A stretch of DNA of 64,000 nucleotides. It comes from Argyresthia goedartella. Taxonomy: Eukaryota > Arthropoda > Insecta > Lepidoptera > Argyresthiidae. Positions 11,107 through 21,272 of the stretch are shown here, in pieces; positions within the stretch are counted from its first letter, which is position 1, and every line of letters begins with the position of its first letter. Made by a program: the position numbers and the translations under genes. The notes under the pieces are model-generated. The model saw only the letters and a program-made list of their open reading frames with translations. It had not been told where the DNA came from and made no database searches. The stretch covers positions 25,977,674-26,041,673 of the forward strand of contig OX463808.1 of assembly GCA_949825045.1 (NCBI GenBank), in the 5' to 3' direction.

Positions 11107-12641
11107 TGGACTCGCGCGGGTCGTTCGCGCTCAGATATTTATTACGTTTTGGATGGACAGCCGATCAAATTGGAAAAAAACATAGACTGTATGAGTTGTG
11201 TAATTTGGATTCGAACGTGGGTGTGAATGAATTTATTCAATTATTAGCGCATAAGGCGCATGGATATGCCGTGTGTTTAGATGAAAAATCTAGATCGAAT
11301 TGTAGAGATCGAAATGACAGACGTTTACATACGATATTCAGAGACGACGATTCGACTGAGTGTGGGCGCGATTTATGTAGTACATTGACATTACCTGAGA
11401 TAGATGTGCATATTGGGAATATTGTTGTAAGGAGTTTGATTGATTCGGGGAGCGAAATCAGTGTAATAAGTCGGAGAGTGTACGAAGAAGTGTGCAGACA
11501 ATTGGGAAAACCGACGGAAATACCGATTCCAAGTTTGAGAATCACAGGTGCATTCGGAGTCAGTAAGGAAAGGGTTGATAAATTAGTAGCGTTACCATTA
11601 ACAATAAGTGAATACGTTATCGATACTCCAATGCTAGTATTAACAAGGGTGCCTAAAGATTTAATTTTGGGGTTTGATTTTATACAACAGACGCGAGCCA
11701 GTTTAATGTGTGAGGGTAATAAGAGGCTAATTATACGAAGCGCCGGGCGGATGTGTGAAATACCATTAGGTACTGGCCCTAATCAGGATTTTTGCTGTTG
11801 TACAATGGAAGTACAGAACCAAGATACCAGTAGAAATATGATAGAGGAATATGTGAATAATTCATCAATACCTGTTGAACACAAAACAAAGTTATTGCCG
11901 GTGTTAAATAAACATGCAGAGTTGTTTAGCGATAGGGTAGGTCGGACAAATAAATATATACATGAGATAAAAATGAGAGATGAAACGCCTTTCGTAAAAC
12001 GAAGCTATCCCATACCGTTCGCATATCGCGATAAAGTAACAAAACGATTGGAAGAAATGGAAGTGATAGGTATTATTAGCAGGCAATCTACGGATTTCAG
12101 CAGTCCATTGACTTGTACATTAAAGAAATCAGGAGAGGTCCGTATTTTGCTAGATGCACGACAATTAAACACGGGAATGGTTGGGGAGGTTGAAACCACA
12201 CCTTTAATGAGTGAGATATTGCAATCCGGGCGCCGGATAAACTACATAGGGGTTATTGATATCAAAGATGCGTATTTTTCTATACCATTATCAGACGAAT
12301 CTAAACGATACACGGGTTTTGTATATCAAGGCAGAAGTTATGTTTACAACGTTTTACCTCAGGGGTTGAAAACCAGTGTGGGTTCATTTTCGAGGGCGAT
12401 GGACTTAATTCTAGGGCCAGAGGTTAGGTCATATTGTTTAAATTTTGTTGACGATTTGGCAATTTTAACTGAGGGTGACTTCGAACAGCATTTGTCTCAA
12501 GTGGACACGGTTCTGAATAAATTGAAAGACGCGGGCTTCACATGCAAACTAAAAAAAATGCGAGTTCGCACAAAAAAAGGTCAAGTTATTGGGGCATATT
12601 TTGTCCACACAAGGTTTGCAGATAGACCCGGACAAAATTGA
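11079..12641 (+). CDS. pol: Pol part 1: protease and reverse transcriptase
   Basis: Open in the -1 frame from 11079; in the coordinates that follow, residue 1 is at the GTG of 11106. An aspartic protease active site (LIDSGSE) lies at residues about 111-117. The reverse transcriptase follows, with DIKDAYFSIPL, LPQGLKTS and the catalytic FVDD at about 447-450. After about 12590 the frame drifts (IGAYFVHTRF), because a run of four G at about 12590-12593 has one G too many; the true continuation is in the next frame (GHILSTQGLQ). The last 15 residues are therefore spurious. Confidence 0.85.
   Translation, partial: CDKSEFKKLVDSRGSFALRYLLRFGWTADQIGKKHRLYELCNLDSNVGVNEFIQLLAHKAHGYAVCLDEKSRSNCRDRNDRRLHTIFRDDDSTECGRDLCSTLTLPEIDVHIGNIVVRSLIDSGSEISVISRRVYEEVCRQLGKPTEIPIPSLRITGAFGVSKERVDKLVALPLTISEYVIDTPMLVLTRVPKDLILGFDFIQQTRASLMCEGNKRLIIRSAGRMCEIPLGTGPNQDFCCCTMEVQNQDTSRNMIEEYVNNSSIPVEHKTKLLPVLNKHAELFSDRVGRTNKYIHEIKMRDETPFVKRSYPIPFAYRDKVTKRLEEMEVIGIISRQSTDFSSPLTCTLKKSGEVRILLDARQLNTGMVGEVETTPLMSEILQSGRRINYIGVIDIKDAYFSIPLSDESKRYTGFVYQGRSYVYNVLPQGLKTSVGSFSRAMDLILGPEVRSYCLNFVDDLAILTEGDFEQHLSQVDTVLNKLKDAGFTCKLKKMRVRTKKGQVIGAYFVHTRFADRPGQN
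11097..11103 (+). promoter_or_regulatory. Probable -1 ribosomal frameshift site (A AAA AAC)
   Basis: Six A and a C lie in the exact phase X XXY YYZ relative to gag, and the next gag codon is the TAG stop at 11104. The pol frame is -1 to gag and is open from 11079, overlapping gag by 28 nt. Pol has no ATG at its start. This is the classical arrangement for making a Gag-Pol fusion. I have not identified a downstream pseudoknot. Confidence 0.75.
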
Positions 12642-13152
12642 AACACTTAAATTATATCCGTCACCCAGAACTGTCAGGCAATTGAGGGCGTTTTTGGGGT
12701 TCATAAATTACTTTCGGAGGTTTATAAAAAATTTTGGAATGTTAACACAGCCCTTGTACAATTTATTACGGTCTGGAGTCAAGTTCGTTTGGAGTGCGCA
12801 GATGCAAAGTGCTTTTGACGAGATAAAAAAACAATTCTCAGAAAGTATAATTTTGAGTCAGCCATTGGCGGGAAAAACATATTATGTTCAATGTGACGCC
12901 AGCGCTATGAGAATTGGGGGCTATGTTTATCAATTAGATGATTCGGGCCAGGAACGAATTATAGGGTTCTGTTCGCAGGCATTTAAGGGGGCTCAGACGA
13001 GATGGGCTATCAGTGAACAGGAAATGTATGCAGTTATATACACTTTAAAGCGATTTGAGATATATTTGCGGGGAGAAAAAGTTATTATTAGAACTGATCA
13101 TAAAAGTTTGACGTTCATTAAGTCGTGGACTTTATTGGGTGTGCACGCGTAA
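12589..13152 (+). CDS. pol: Pol part 2: RT thumb/connection and RNase H
   Basis: It continues the polymerase after the +1 shift. LRAFLGFINYFRRFIKNFG is the typical gypsy segment after the palm. RNase H follows: YYVQCDASAMRIGGYVYQ, with the first catalytic Asp near residue 102, then the ISEQEMYAVIY Glu region and IIRTDHKSLTF. The frame breaks again near 13120-13140, where the sequence should run on into ARVTRWVLFLEQFDY. Confidence 0.85.
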   Translation: MGHILSTQGLQIDPDKIETLKLYPSPRTVRQLRAFLGFINYFRRFIKNFGMLTQPLYNLLRSGVKFVWSAQMQSAFDEIKKQFSESIILSQPLAGKTYYVQCDASAMRIGGYVYQLDDSGQERIIGFCSQAFKGAQTRWAISEQEMYAVIYTLKRFEIYLRGEKVIIRTDHKSLTFIKSWTLLGVHA

Positions 13153-14570
13153 CTAGGTGGGTTCTGTTTTTAGAGCAATTCGATTACGACATAGAATTTG
13201 TGCGAGGGACTGATAATCAAATTGCCGACACGCTAAGCAGGCAAATAGCGGGACCTGGAGGTATGATTGACAGTACAAATGTTCAGCCGGGGATATTCTG
13301 GTTTCAGGCATCGAATACCGCAAGTGTTATTTCGAGTTTACGGGACATTGCGAGATTACAAAGCGAAGATGAGCGGTTAAATCGAATTAGCGGTTGTATC
13401 AGACGTAATGTAGTAGATACGGGAACGAGAGGGTTTGAAAATTACAAGCTAGTAGGTGATACGTTATATTTTCACGTGCCGAAGCGGAACGTACAGTTGC
13501 TAGTAATTCCGAAATCACTACAGGAGGAACTAATTTTACACATACATGAAGAAATAGGTCACTACGGCAGATATAAAATATTAGCACTGATGAAGGACAG
13601 ATATTATTTTCTTCATATGAGTAGGGTGATTAGCGCAGTGATAAGAAGTTGTGACATATGTCAAAAGGTCAAACCAAGTACTAACAATACCGTTGGTCCT
13701 TGTACACCGGTGTTGGCGGAAAAGTTGGGTGAGAAAGTTTTCTCGGACCTTTATGGGCCATTGCCCGTAGGTAAATTCGGATATCAATACATATATGTGA
13801 TTCAAGACGTGTACAGTAAAGTAATAAAATTATATCCAATGCGAAAAGCGACAGGTAGGAGCGTGCTCGCTTGTACAAAGAGATTTCATAGGGAAATAGC
13901 TATCGAAACTATAATTACGGACTCAGGACCACAGTTCATATCGAAAGTTTGGGAATTTGGACTCAAACAGCTGGGGATTCGGGTCACTCATACGTCGGTG
14001 TATTGTCCAAATTCTAATAGCGTAGAAAGAGTGAATCGCGAGCTAGGTCGACTGATTAGAACTTATTGCGGCGGAAGTAATCGTAGTTGGGTCGACGTGT
14101 TACCGGACATTCAAAATTGCTATAATAATATCGAACACACAAGCACAGGCTTTGCGCCTAATGAGTTAGCGTTTGGTAGGCGGGTACCGTTAACTATTGA
14201 CAAGGAATTAGGCGATGAATGGTTATTAGGCCATAGTGTGCGAGATACGGAACTGGTGCGGAATGTAGCGATAGAAAACTCTAAAAGTTCTAGTGAACGA
14301 CGTAAGCGACAGGCGGACAAACGGCGTAAGTTAGAAGTCTATCGTATAGGTGATTATGTGAAACTTAAGACCTTTGTGCGTTCAAATAAAGAACATAAAA
14401 TCATGCGGAAATTTTCATTGTTGTATAAAGGGCCTTATGTTATTTCGGCAGTGGTATATCCTAACTGTTATACTTTAGTAGATCCGGGTTCAAATGAGAT
14501 ATTGGGTAACTTCAATACCATAAATATAGCCAGGTATTATGTGAGGACGAATAAGGGCGTAGATAAATAA
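13125..14570 (+). CDS. pol: Pol part 3: end of RNase H and integrase
   Basis: It opens with the conserved RNase H/integrase linker (ARVTRWVLFLEQFDYDIEF, then NQIADTLSRQ). The integrase zinc-binding HHCC unit follows (HIHEEIGHYG and CDICQ). The core has catalytic residues in FSDLYGP (Asp about 206), ITDSGPQF (Asp about 265) and SVERVNREL (Glu about 300), the D,D35E pattern. The tail is basic (SSERRKRQADKRRKLE); no chromodomain is visible. The listed Met at the start is a frame artefact. Confidence 0.85.
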   Translation: MDFIGCARVTRWVLFLEQFDYDIEFVRGTDNQIADTLSRQIAGPGGMIDSTNVQPGIFWFQASNTASVISSLRDIARLQSEDERLNRISGCIRRNVVDTGTRGFENYKLVGDTLYFHVPKRNVQLLVIPKSLQEELILHIHEEIGHYGRYKILALMKDRYYFLHMSRVISAVIRSCDICQKVKPSTNNTVGPCTPVLAEKLGEKVFSDLYGPLPVGKFGYQYIYVIQDVYSKVIKLYPMRKATGRSVLACTKRFHREIAIETIITDSGPQFISKVWEFGLKQLGIRVTHTSVYCPNSNSVERVNRELGRLIRTYCGGSNRSWVDVLPDIQNCYNNIEHTSTGFAPNELAFGRRVPLTIDKELGDEWLLGHSVRDTELVRNVAIENSKSSSERRKRQADKRRKLEVYRIGDYVKLKTFVRSNKEHKIMRKFSLLYKGPYVISAVVYPNCYTLVDPGSNEILGNFNTINIARYYVRTNKGVDK

Positions 14571-14965
14571 GATAGTGTATAAAAGTTATATAATTAAGCT
14601 GTAAGCTGTAAATTTGAATAACTATTTTGTAGACTTAAGGATCTCGCATGGTTTGGAAACAAAACAAAAAAAAAAAAACAAAAAAAAAAACAATTTGTAT
14701 ATATATATAGTAATACGAATTAGGATAAGTTGCGGGTAAGCGAGGTTGTATAGTTAGATAGATAAATAAGATAAGACAGGAGAGAACTCAATCGAGTTGT
14801 GTAAATATTATATACATAATTGACAGATTCATCGGTCTGTGTACATGATTTGAGATGTCCGTACATATAGAGTAGATATGGATAAAGCATGGGTAGCATA
14901 GTGGTAATGAGATCCTTGCGCCATGTTAACTGAGATAAACAGTGTCTCAAGGTCTGGGAGGGGGC
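14571..14965 (+). other. 3' untranslated region and polypurine tract of the gypsy element
   Basis: About 395 nt without env-like coding sequence. A-rich runs lie near 14660-14690. The polypurine tract GGGAGGGGGC directly precedes the 3' LTR at 14966. Confidence 0.7.
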
Positions 14966-17183
14966 TGTAATGGTACACGAGAGTCGGTACATTTGATACT
15001 TCATTCTGCGTGATAGAGGGCTAGCCCAACGCCGCGCTGTTTTGAATACGAATCGGTTCAGATAACGTTTGGGGGTTTTGCGTAGCTAAGTGGCAAGTTA
15101 GCAAAAAAAAAAACAGAGCCGACGCTTGGGATGGTTCGGAGAAGTTTACAGGTCAGTTTTTTTTTGTCGCATTCCTGCGAGATGTGTAGAGATCAGAGCC
15201 GATTTGGCTGCGCGTTGAATAAAATTATGAATAACTAAATAATGAAAGGTTATTATGGAACGATACGGAGAAAGCTATTATGTTGATTGCAAATACACAA
15301 TTGCGATTGAGGTATGATATGGAGAGTCTGACACCGCTAGTTTGGATAGCATTCTAGTGGTCTTTGCTACGCGCGTCTAGCGGTCGGGTATACTTAATTA
15401 ATCGCAACAAGCTTTTATTGGTCAGCGATCAACAGATTCTGTGTATCGGCAGTACCAAATGATTTGAGTGATCACCTACGGTTGATCATAGTGAATATGC
15501 GTACACACAATTTGTAGAACGGCGGATCTGCATGGCATGGTTGAAATTAGACCCTGTGTAGTTAGTGATAAGAAGCTTCGCTTGGGCAGAGCGTGTTCGC
15601 AAAGGACGCACATAAATACGAGAGCGTGGGAGGGGAGAGCATTCAGTCTCAGCGTCTAGCTACTGTGACAGTCGTCTTTCACGAGTTCTAAACAGTTTTG
15701 TCTGCCGTGTTACGCGTCAGAACTATACGAAATTGTGATTGCGAAGTTTCAGTGGGTTTTCGTGAGTGTCTGAAGCGCCGAGATATACCTCGGTTCCTAA
15801 CCTTTATATCAACCAACCCCAAACTCCAAAACTATCCTTGGGTCGTTAGAAAAGAACTTGTAAGTCAATTAATCTGAGTCTGAGTCTGGGCTTGGAGCGA
15901 CCCTAAATTCCTTTTTCCTTCACCATAGGGTTCCTGGATTGGCTCTTAGGATATTCGCGGGCTAATCCTCTCCTCATTCCTTTCGAGTAGCGAGTTTTGA
16001 AATTCCCACACACACAGTCATTAAACATTCAAGCACATTCAAATCAAACTCAACCATTTTCGAGTGGTGTCGATAATGGACGTGGTATAACACTAGGTTT
16101 TTAGACTAGGCTAGACAGGAGTTTAGTTGCGGCTAAACCTAGGTTGGCAGGGCATAGGGAGACTGTTTGATCGATGAGGTTCCGCGGATGGAAATAACAA
16201 ATTCAGAACAAAGTTAAACCGGTGTCAACACAGATAACATATCCTGTTGATATTTTGACATTTGAGTGTTGTCGGGGACGCGCGAAGAGATCAATTTACA
16301 GTCTAAAGTTCATTGTTTAGGTCCGGGTAGGTGTTTTGCATTGCCTTGGGTCAGGTTGGATTCAAGTTGCATCTTTAAATTAAATGTAAATTTCGCTGGA
16401 GGTCTAATGTGTAGGCTGAGTCGGTATACATGATTTGGCTCAGCCCAGGACGTGCTGAGGCTAGTGGAATTCATAGTTCGGTATTTATCGAACTATGCAC
16501 TTCGCTATGGTGTGGGTTAGATCTCCTAAAACAATAATGCTTACGTTTCGATAACATCCAGCTCAAATTGCGCAGAGTTGAAGGTTTCAAAACGTTACGG
16601 ACCTTTTGAAGTAACCGCTAGTTCAGAACCCATTTCGGAAAATCAAATCGCAATTGTGTAAACCGGTCTTTTCGGATCGTTATTGCCGTGAACCAAATAT
16701 ATAATTGGAACCACCACAAGCCGCTACTAGCGAGCACATGAAATATCATTGAGTACTCACGTCGTAAAACTACGACGGATATCTATACGATATCACAAAC
16801 AAATATTATAAACTGTGGTCGACCACTAAAACTAAAAGAAGTTCCAGCGCCCATATATACAAAAACCAGATGGTGCCATCACCCATAAAATATAACAACG
16901 ATCGTTCTGGCGCAATACACCGCTGACTGATGCGAATTACCGGCTCGCGGACATATATGCTTTCTCTGTCTAACTTGAAACTGTAACTTCCTGAACCAAA
17001 CTTCGTTCGACTATTGTACGCCTAACGAACTTCTCAACGAACGAGAAATTCAGACTTATCATTCTTAACTTACAAATCTTACAGCTGAATCGGGTCCTCT
17101 CTTTTTGGGATAGATAGAATAGACGATCATAGGCTCTATCAGTAGATAGCGGCGGCGCGACCTTGGCGCTGGGGGCCGTTACA
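14966..17183 (+). repeat. 3' LTR of the gypsy element
   Basis: 2218 bp, nearly identical to the 5' LTR. Visible differences include homopolymer lengths, CATAAATA for TATAAATA, and a local rearrangement near 17131-17147. Confidence 0.95.
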
Positions 17184-17187
17184 CAAG

Positions 17188-18590
17188 CAATGCAATGCCA
17201 AGCAATCCTCGAGTCGCTTGTTCACTCCCAATTGTCATCTTACCTCACTACAAATAATCTTCTGAACCAATTTCAGTCAGGATTCAGACCAGGCCATAGC
17301 ACCGTCACTGTTTTATTGAAAGTCATGGATGACATTCAGCTAGCTATGCACAGCAAACAGCTCACGGTGCTGGACTTCAGTAGTGCGTTTAACTGCGTTC
17401 ATTTTCACTAACAGATAAATACACCGAAAACATCCAAGACTAAGAAACAATGCCAAGCAACGCAATGCCAAGCAATGCATTGCCAAGCAATCCTCGAGTC
17501 GCTTGTTCACTCCCAATTGTCATCTTAATTCACTACAAATAATCTTCTGAACCAATTTCAGTCAGGATTCAGACCAGGCCATAGCACCATCCCTGCTTTA
17601 TTGAAACTCATGGATGACATTCAGCTAGCTATGCACAGCAAACAGCTCACGGTGCTGGACTTTAGTAGTGCGTTTAACTGCGTTCATTTTCACTAACTCC
17701 ATTTCAGATTTATTGCCCTCTTCCTACCATCTCTATGCCGATGACCTCCAGATTTATCACCACTTCACTCCTTGCGATGTTGATTCTGTTGTGGAGGCAC
17801 TGAACGCCGATCTAGAGGGTATTAGGGTCTGGGCTTCTTCTTTCGGTCTTTTGGTTAACCCGACCAAGTCCCAGGCCATGATTATTGGTACCAGATAGTT
17901 TCTTAATCTGATGCAGAATCAGCTCATTCCTCCTGTCACTTTCAATGGTACCATAATCATGTACAGTAAGAAAGCTAAAAACCTGGGCATTATCTTCGGT
18001 AACCAAATGTCCTGGTTACAGCATGTCAATGAGGTCAGTCATCGTGTCTTTGATACCTTTCACTCTCTAAAGAGACTTCAGAACTTCCAACCTCGACAGA
18101 CTAAAATCACCCTTGCCCAGCCTCTCCTACTAACTCTCATTGATTATGCAGTTGGCTCAGCGCGAACGAAGAACAATTGAACAAACTCGAGCGACTTCAA
18201 AACCTCGGGATTCGGTTTATCTTCGGGTTGCGCAAGTATGATCATGTTTCGCTGTGTCGCAAGGAGTTAAAGTGGCTCCCGATACGTCTTCGCCGGAATA
18301 CTCACATCCTCAATCTCCTGTTCAATATTTTACGTAACCATCGCTATCCTTCCTTTCTTCGAGAACGTTTTTCTTTCCTTTCTTCCAGCAGGCTTCGGAG
18401 AACTCAGACTGTTTGCATGCTCACCCTACCACAGCATAGCACCGTGTCCTACGGGCACGGGTTTAGAATCCAGGCCTCCAGCTGTGGAACGCACTCCCCT
18501 CCATCACTAGGGACAGTCCAACACTCAACATTTTTTAAAGTCGAGTTAAAGAGCACTACCGTTCTCTTCAAGCATAGGTATTAGTATGTA
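17188..18590 (+). pseudogene. Degenerate non-LTR retrotransposon reverse transcriptase
   Basis: Frames at 17163-17411, 17668-17898, 17911-18180 and 18177-18584 together read as a Jockey/CR1-like reverse transcriptase: NQFQSGFRPGHSTVT, LDFSSAFN, then YHLYADDLQIY (catalytic YADD), LLVNPTKSQAM, NLGIIFGNQMSW and the C-terminal NKLERLQNLGIRFIFGLR. Sequence between the DFSSAFN motif and the YADD motif is missing and several frameshifts and stops are present. It is non-functional and was the target of the gypsy insertion. Confidence 0.8.
17413..17697 (+). repeat. Second unit of a tandem LINE duplication
   Basis: These 285 bp repeat the sequence made by 7624-7668 joined to 17188-17412. Both begin AGATAAATACACCGAAAACA and end GTTCATTTTCACTAAC. 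The gypsy element therefore entered the first unit of a pre-existing tandem duplication. Confidence 0.85.
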
Positions 18591-18618
18591 TGTTTTTTAT
18601 TTTATTTATATACTTTAT

Positions 18619-18648
18619 GTATATATATATATATATATATATATAGGT

Positions 18649-18694
<46 letters not shown>

Positions 18695-18712
18695 TAAAAT
18701 ATATATATATAT
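18619..18712. repeat. (TA)n microsatellite
   Basis: Alternating TA runs are interrupted twice by TAGGTAAAATA. Low complexity with no coding content. Confidence 0.9.
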
Positions 18713-18714
18713 TA

Positions 18715-19267
18715 CCTTGGACACCATTTACACACATTGATCTAGCCCCAAACTAGGATTCCCTGTATCTTGGGTACTAGACAATGATACACATACTTAT
18801 ATAGATAAATATTATACTTAGATAGATAAACAACCATGACTAGGGTATATATATATTAAGTTTATTATACTTATACAGTATTTAAGTATTCGTTTTTATA
18901 TTTGGGCTTAGATAGTTATATAAACAGGTTTAGGTATTTATTTTGAAGTGTATATTATTTTGTTTATCTATGTAGTCTATGTCGTACAATTGTACACAAT
19001 TAGTCTATCCCCGCTCAACAATCACCTCTTTCTCTCTAGTCGGTTTGCTGGAAATTATCTCTTATTTAGAGATAAGTACGCCGTTGTGCATTGTTTTATC
19101 TTAAATGTTATCTTGCATTAAATTTTGTGTGCAATAAAGAAATTCTGAAATTATAAAACAAATATTCATGCTCTTCACACAAATATTTGCCCTTACGGGA
19201 ATTCGAACCCAGGACCGTCAGATTTGTAGGCAGGGTCACTCAGCGCTAGGCTCAACCGGTCGTCAAA
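18715..19267 (-). repeat. tRNA-derived SINE, split by an insertion
   Basis: On the minus strand, the tRNA-like head (box B GGTTCGAATTC, about 19200-19210) is at 19267-19157. Its body resumes at 18838-18715 with the same CCCAAACTAGGATTCCCTGT motif as the SINE copies at 21 and 30 kb. About 310 bp of unrelated sequence separates the halves. Confidence 0.65.
18842..19150 (+). repeat. 5'-truncated LINE 3' end inside the SINE
   Basis: It ends GTGCAATAAAGAAATTCTGAA with a poly(A)-signal-like AATAAA, and carries GCTGGAAATTATCTCTTATTTAG, a tail type seen in Lepidoptera LINEs. It interrupts the SINE and has no ORF. Confidence 0.5.
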
Positions 19268-19357
19268 ACTGGTTCCAAATCACAATCTGAAAGTAGTTAC
19301 CTGAGTAATTTCATCACATATTTTTTAAAGCGATTTCGGTGTATTATGTTATACATA

Positions 19358-20639
19358 GGGCGCACTGTAAGTTTCCGGAACTGGCCACTTACATAAACAA
19401 TATTTAAAAATTTATTGCAACATTTGAAAATAGAACTCTTTGGCTGTAGAGTGCAGTTTGTTTCATCTGACTGCCTTTTGTTTTTACCTTGTGGCGCCAT
19501 TTAAAAAATTGTGTGTCTGCATCAACATGGATTTAACTCGGGAAAATTTTCGTAGTATGATTTTCTACGATTTTAAGTGTAATTTGACAGCTCAACAGAG
19601 CATCGCTCGGCTTGAAACAGCTTTTGGCATGAAGCACCATGCAAAACAACTGTTTATAGCTGGTTTGCAGAATTCAAGCGTGGTCGTATCAATCTCAGTG
19701 ACGAATCTCGCGATGGTCGGCCGTCCACCGCTGTGACCAACAAAAACATCGATGCTGTGCGCCGTATGATTGAAACAGACAGGCATGTGACCTACCATGA
19801 AATTCGCGCATCCTTAGAAATAGGCATGAGTCAAATACAATTAATCCTACACAAACATTTGGGTGTGAGAAAGCTGTGCTCGCGGTGGATCCCACACAAC
19901 TTGACCGAGGCTCAAAAAACGGACCGCGTCACTTGGTGCAGTGCCATGCTTACCAGATTCAACGAAGGTGCGTCAAATTTGGTGTGGGACATAGTAACAG
20001 GTGACGAAACATGGATTTATTGCTACGATCCCAAAACAAAGCAGCAATCGAGCGTATGGGTCTTTCAAGATGAGCCGAAACCAACCAAAGTGGCGCGCGT
20101 GAAAAGTGCATCTAAGCGGATGATTGCTTCTTTTTTTAATAAAACTGGACACGTGGCTACTGTTGCTTTAGAGAATCGTCGTACAGTGAATAGTGACTGG
20201 TACACGACCATTTGTTTGCCGGAAGTTATTGACGAACTCCGTAAAAATAACCATAAACGCCGTATCATCCTGCACCACGACAATGCTAGTTCACACACGG
20301 CCAGACAGACAAACGACTTTTTGAAGGCGAAAAATGTAGAACTCATGAGTCATCCTGCATACAGTCCCGACCTGGTACCTTGTGACTTTTTTCTGTTCCT
20401 AAAAATTAAGAACCAATTACGCGGTCAACGATTTTCATCACCAGAAGAGGCTGTCGAGGAGTATGAAAAACACGTTTCAGAGGTCACCACAGAGGAGTGG
20501 CACAAAAGTTTTCAAAACTGGTTTCATCAAATGAAAAAGTGCATAGACGCCAAGGGAGATTATTTTGAAAAACAATAAATTAATTTTGTACCTTTAATAG
20601 TATTTTTTCATATTCATTCCGGAAACTTACAGTGCGCCC
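19358..20639 (+). mobile_element. mariner-family DNA transposon
   Basis: Terminal inverted repeats of 23 bp (GGGCGCACTGTAAGTTTCCG at the left, exact inverse at the right) flank a transposase frame. A TA dinucleotide precedes the left end; the right flank reads CA, so the target duplication is degraded or the right end extends by one base. Total length of about 1.28 kb is normal for mariner. Confidence 0.93.
19527..20578 (+). pseudogene. mariner transposase, one frameshift
   Basis: Reading begins at MDLTRENFRSMIFYD. A one-base deletion near 19628 shifts the frame, and the rest continues in the frame of 19733-20578 to AKGDYFEKQ. The total would be about 350 residues, the usual mariner length. 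The helix-turn-helix region is followed by WIPHNLTEAQK and the catalytic D,D34D set: TGDETWIY, LHHDNASSH (Asp at 20279) and AYSPDLVPCDFF (Asp 35 residues later). All three Asp codons are intact. One base is the main visible lesion, so the copy is recent or the base is a sequencing gap. Confidence 0.85.
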
Positions 20640-20664
20640 CACGTAGTAGTGCATAAAGAAACAA

Positions 20665-21006
20665 ATGTCCTGTGTTACAGATATTTCCGAACGATTTGTC
20701 TACAAACGAACCAATGAAGAGAAACAGGCTCAAGAAACTAATTCTAAAATCTCAACCCCTGACAAGAAAAGGGAACGGAAAACAGGGAAACTAGAAATTA
20801 ATGATTTCGACATTATAAAATACTATTGGATTAGATTTATATTTTATGTTATAAAAAGGAAGACATTAATTTCCAAGCAAAAAGAGAATTTTTCGAAAAT
20901 TGCTCCAAAAAATATATTTAAAAAAACGAAATCGAATAGAAAAGTGCTCTTTGAACGTTACAACGTAGAGGCGTTGAGAGCATCTACATTAAATAAAGGA
21001 AAATGA
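20665..21006 (+). other. 113-codon lysine-rich open frame, unassigned
   Basis: A Lys/Glu-rich frame starting after a TGTGTTACAG acceptor-like motif. No family is recognised. AT-rich codon use and the position between mariner and a SINE suggest it may be chance or decayed transposon sequence. Confidence 0.2.
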
Positions 21007-21034
21007 GCGTGAAAAAAAAGCCTCTTCTTTATTT

Positions 21035-21272
21035 AGATAAAACATAAAACATAAACATTTACATACAGGCACATACATTGCTTCTGGCCCCACACTAGGA
21101 TTCCCTGTGTCGTGGGAACCAGAAACAGCGACGTCACACACATATAAACATCCAAAACCTGGGGTTTTTTTTTTTTTTTTTTTTCTTTACCCCCAGCCGG
21201 GGATCGAACCCGGGACCTCTCGCATGGTAGGCAGAGCCACAACCGCTGCGCCACACAGGTCGTCGAAACCTA
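21035..21272 (-). repeat. tRNA-derived SINE
   Basis: The minus strand begins with a tRNA-like head (GTGGCGCAGCGGTTGTGGC as box A region, GGTTCGATCC as box B), then CCCCGGCTGGGGGTAAAG, an A-run and a body with CACGACACAGGGAATCC. Same family as the copies at 18.7-19.3 and 29.7-30.0 kb. Confidence 0.8.

Larger units (their letters stand above)
7669..17183 (+). mobile_element. Ty3/gypsy LTR retrotransposon with 2.2-kb LTRs
   Basis: Two direct LTRs, 7669-9879 and 14966-17183, begin TGTAA and end TTACA. They enclose a 5.1-kb interior with gag and a PR-RT-RNaseH-IN pol, in the Ty3/gypsy order. A 4-bp target duplication CAAG flanks the element (7665-7668 and 17184-17187). The LTRs differ at roughly a dozen visible places over 2.2 kb, so the insertion is young. 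There is no env ORF after integrase. Two single-base frameshifts break pol, so this copy is probably not autonomous unless they are assembly errors. It sits inside a tandemly duplicated LINE fragment. Confidence 0.95.

Noticed and set aside
14571..14965. Envelope gene of the gypsy element
   Set aside because: The interval after integrase has only short frames and no signal peptide or membrane segment.
20665..21006. Real gene just after mariner
   Set aside because: Listed only as an unassigned frame; Lys-rich AT-biased content and transposon surroundings make a real exon unlikely.
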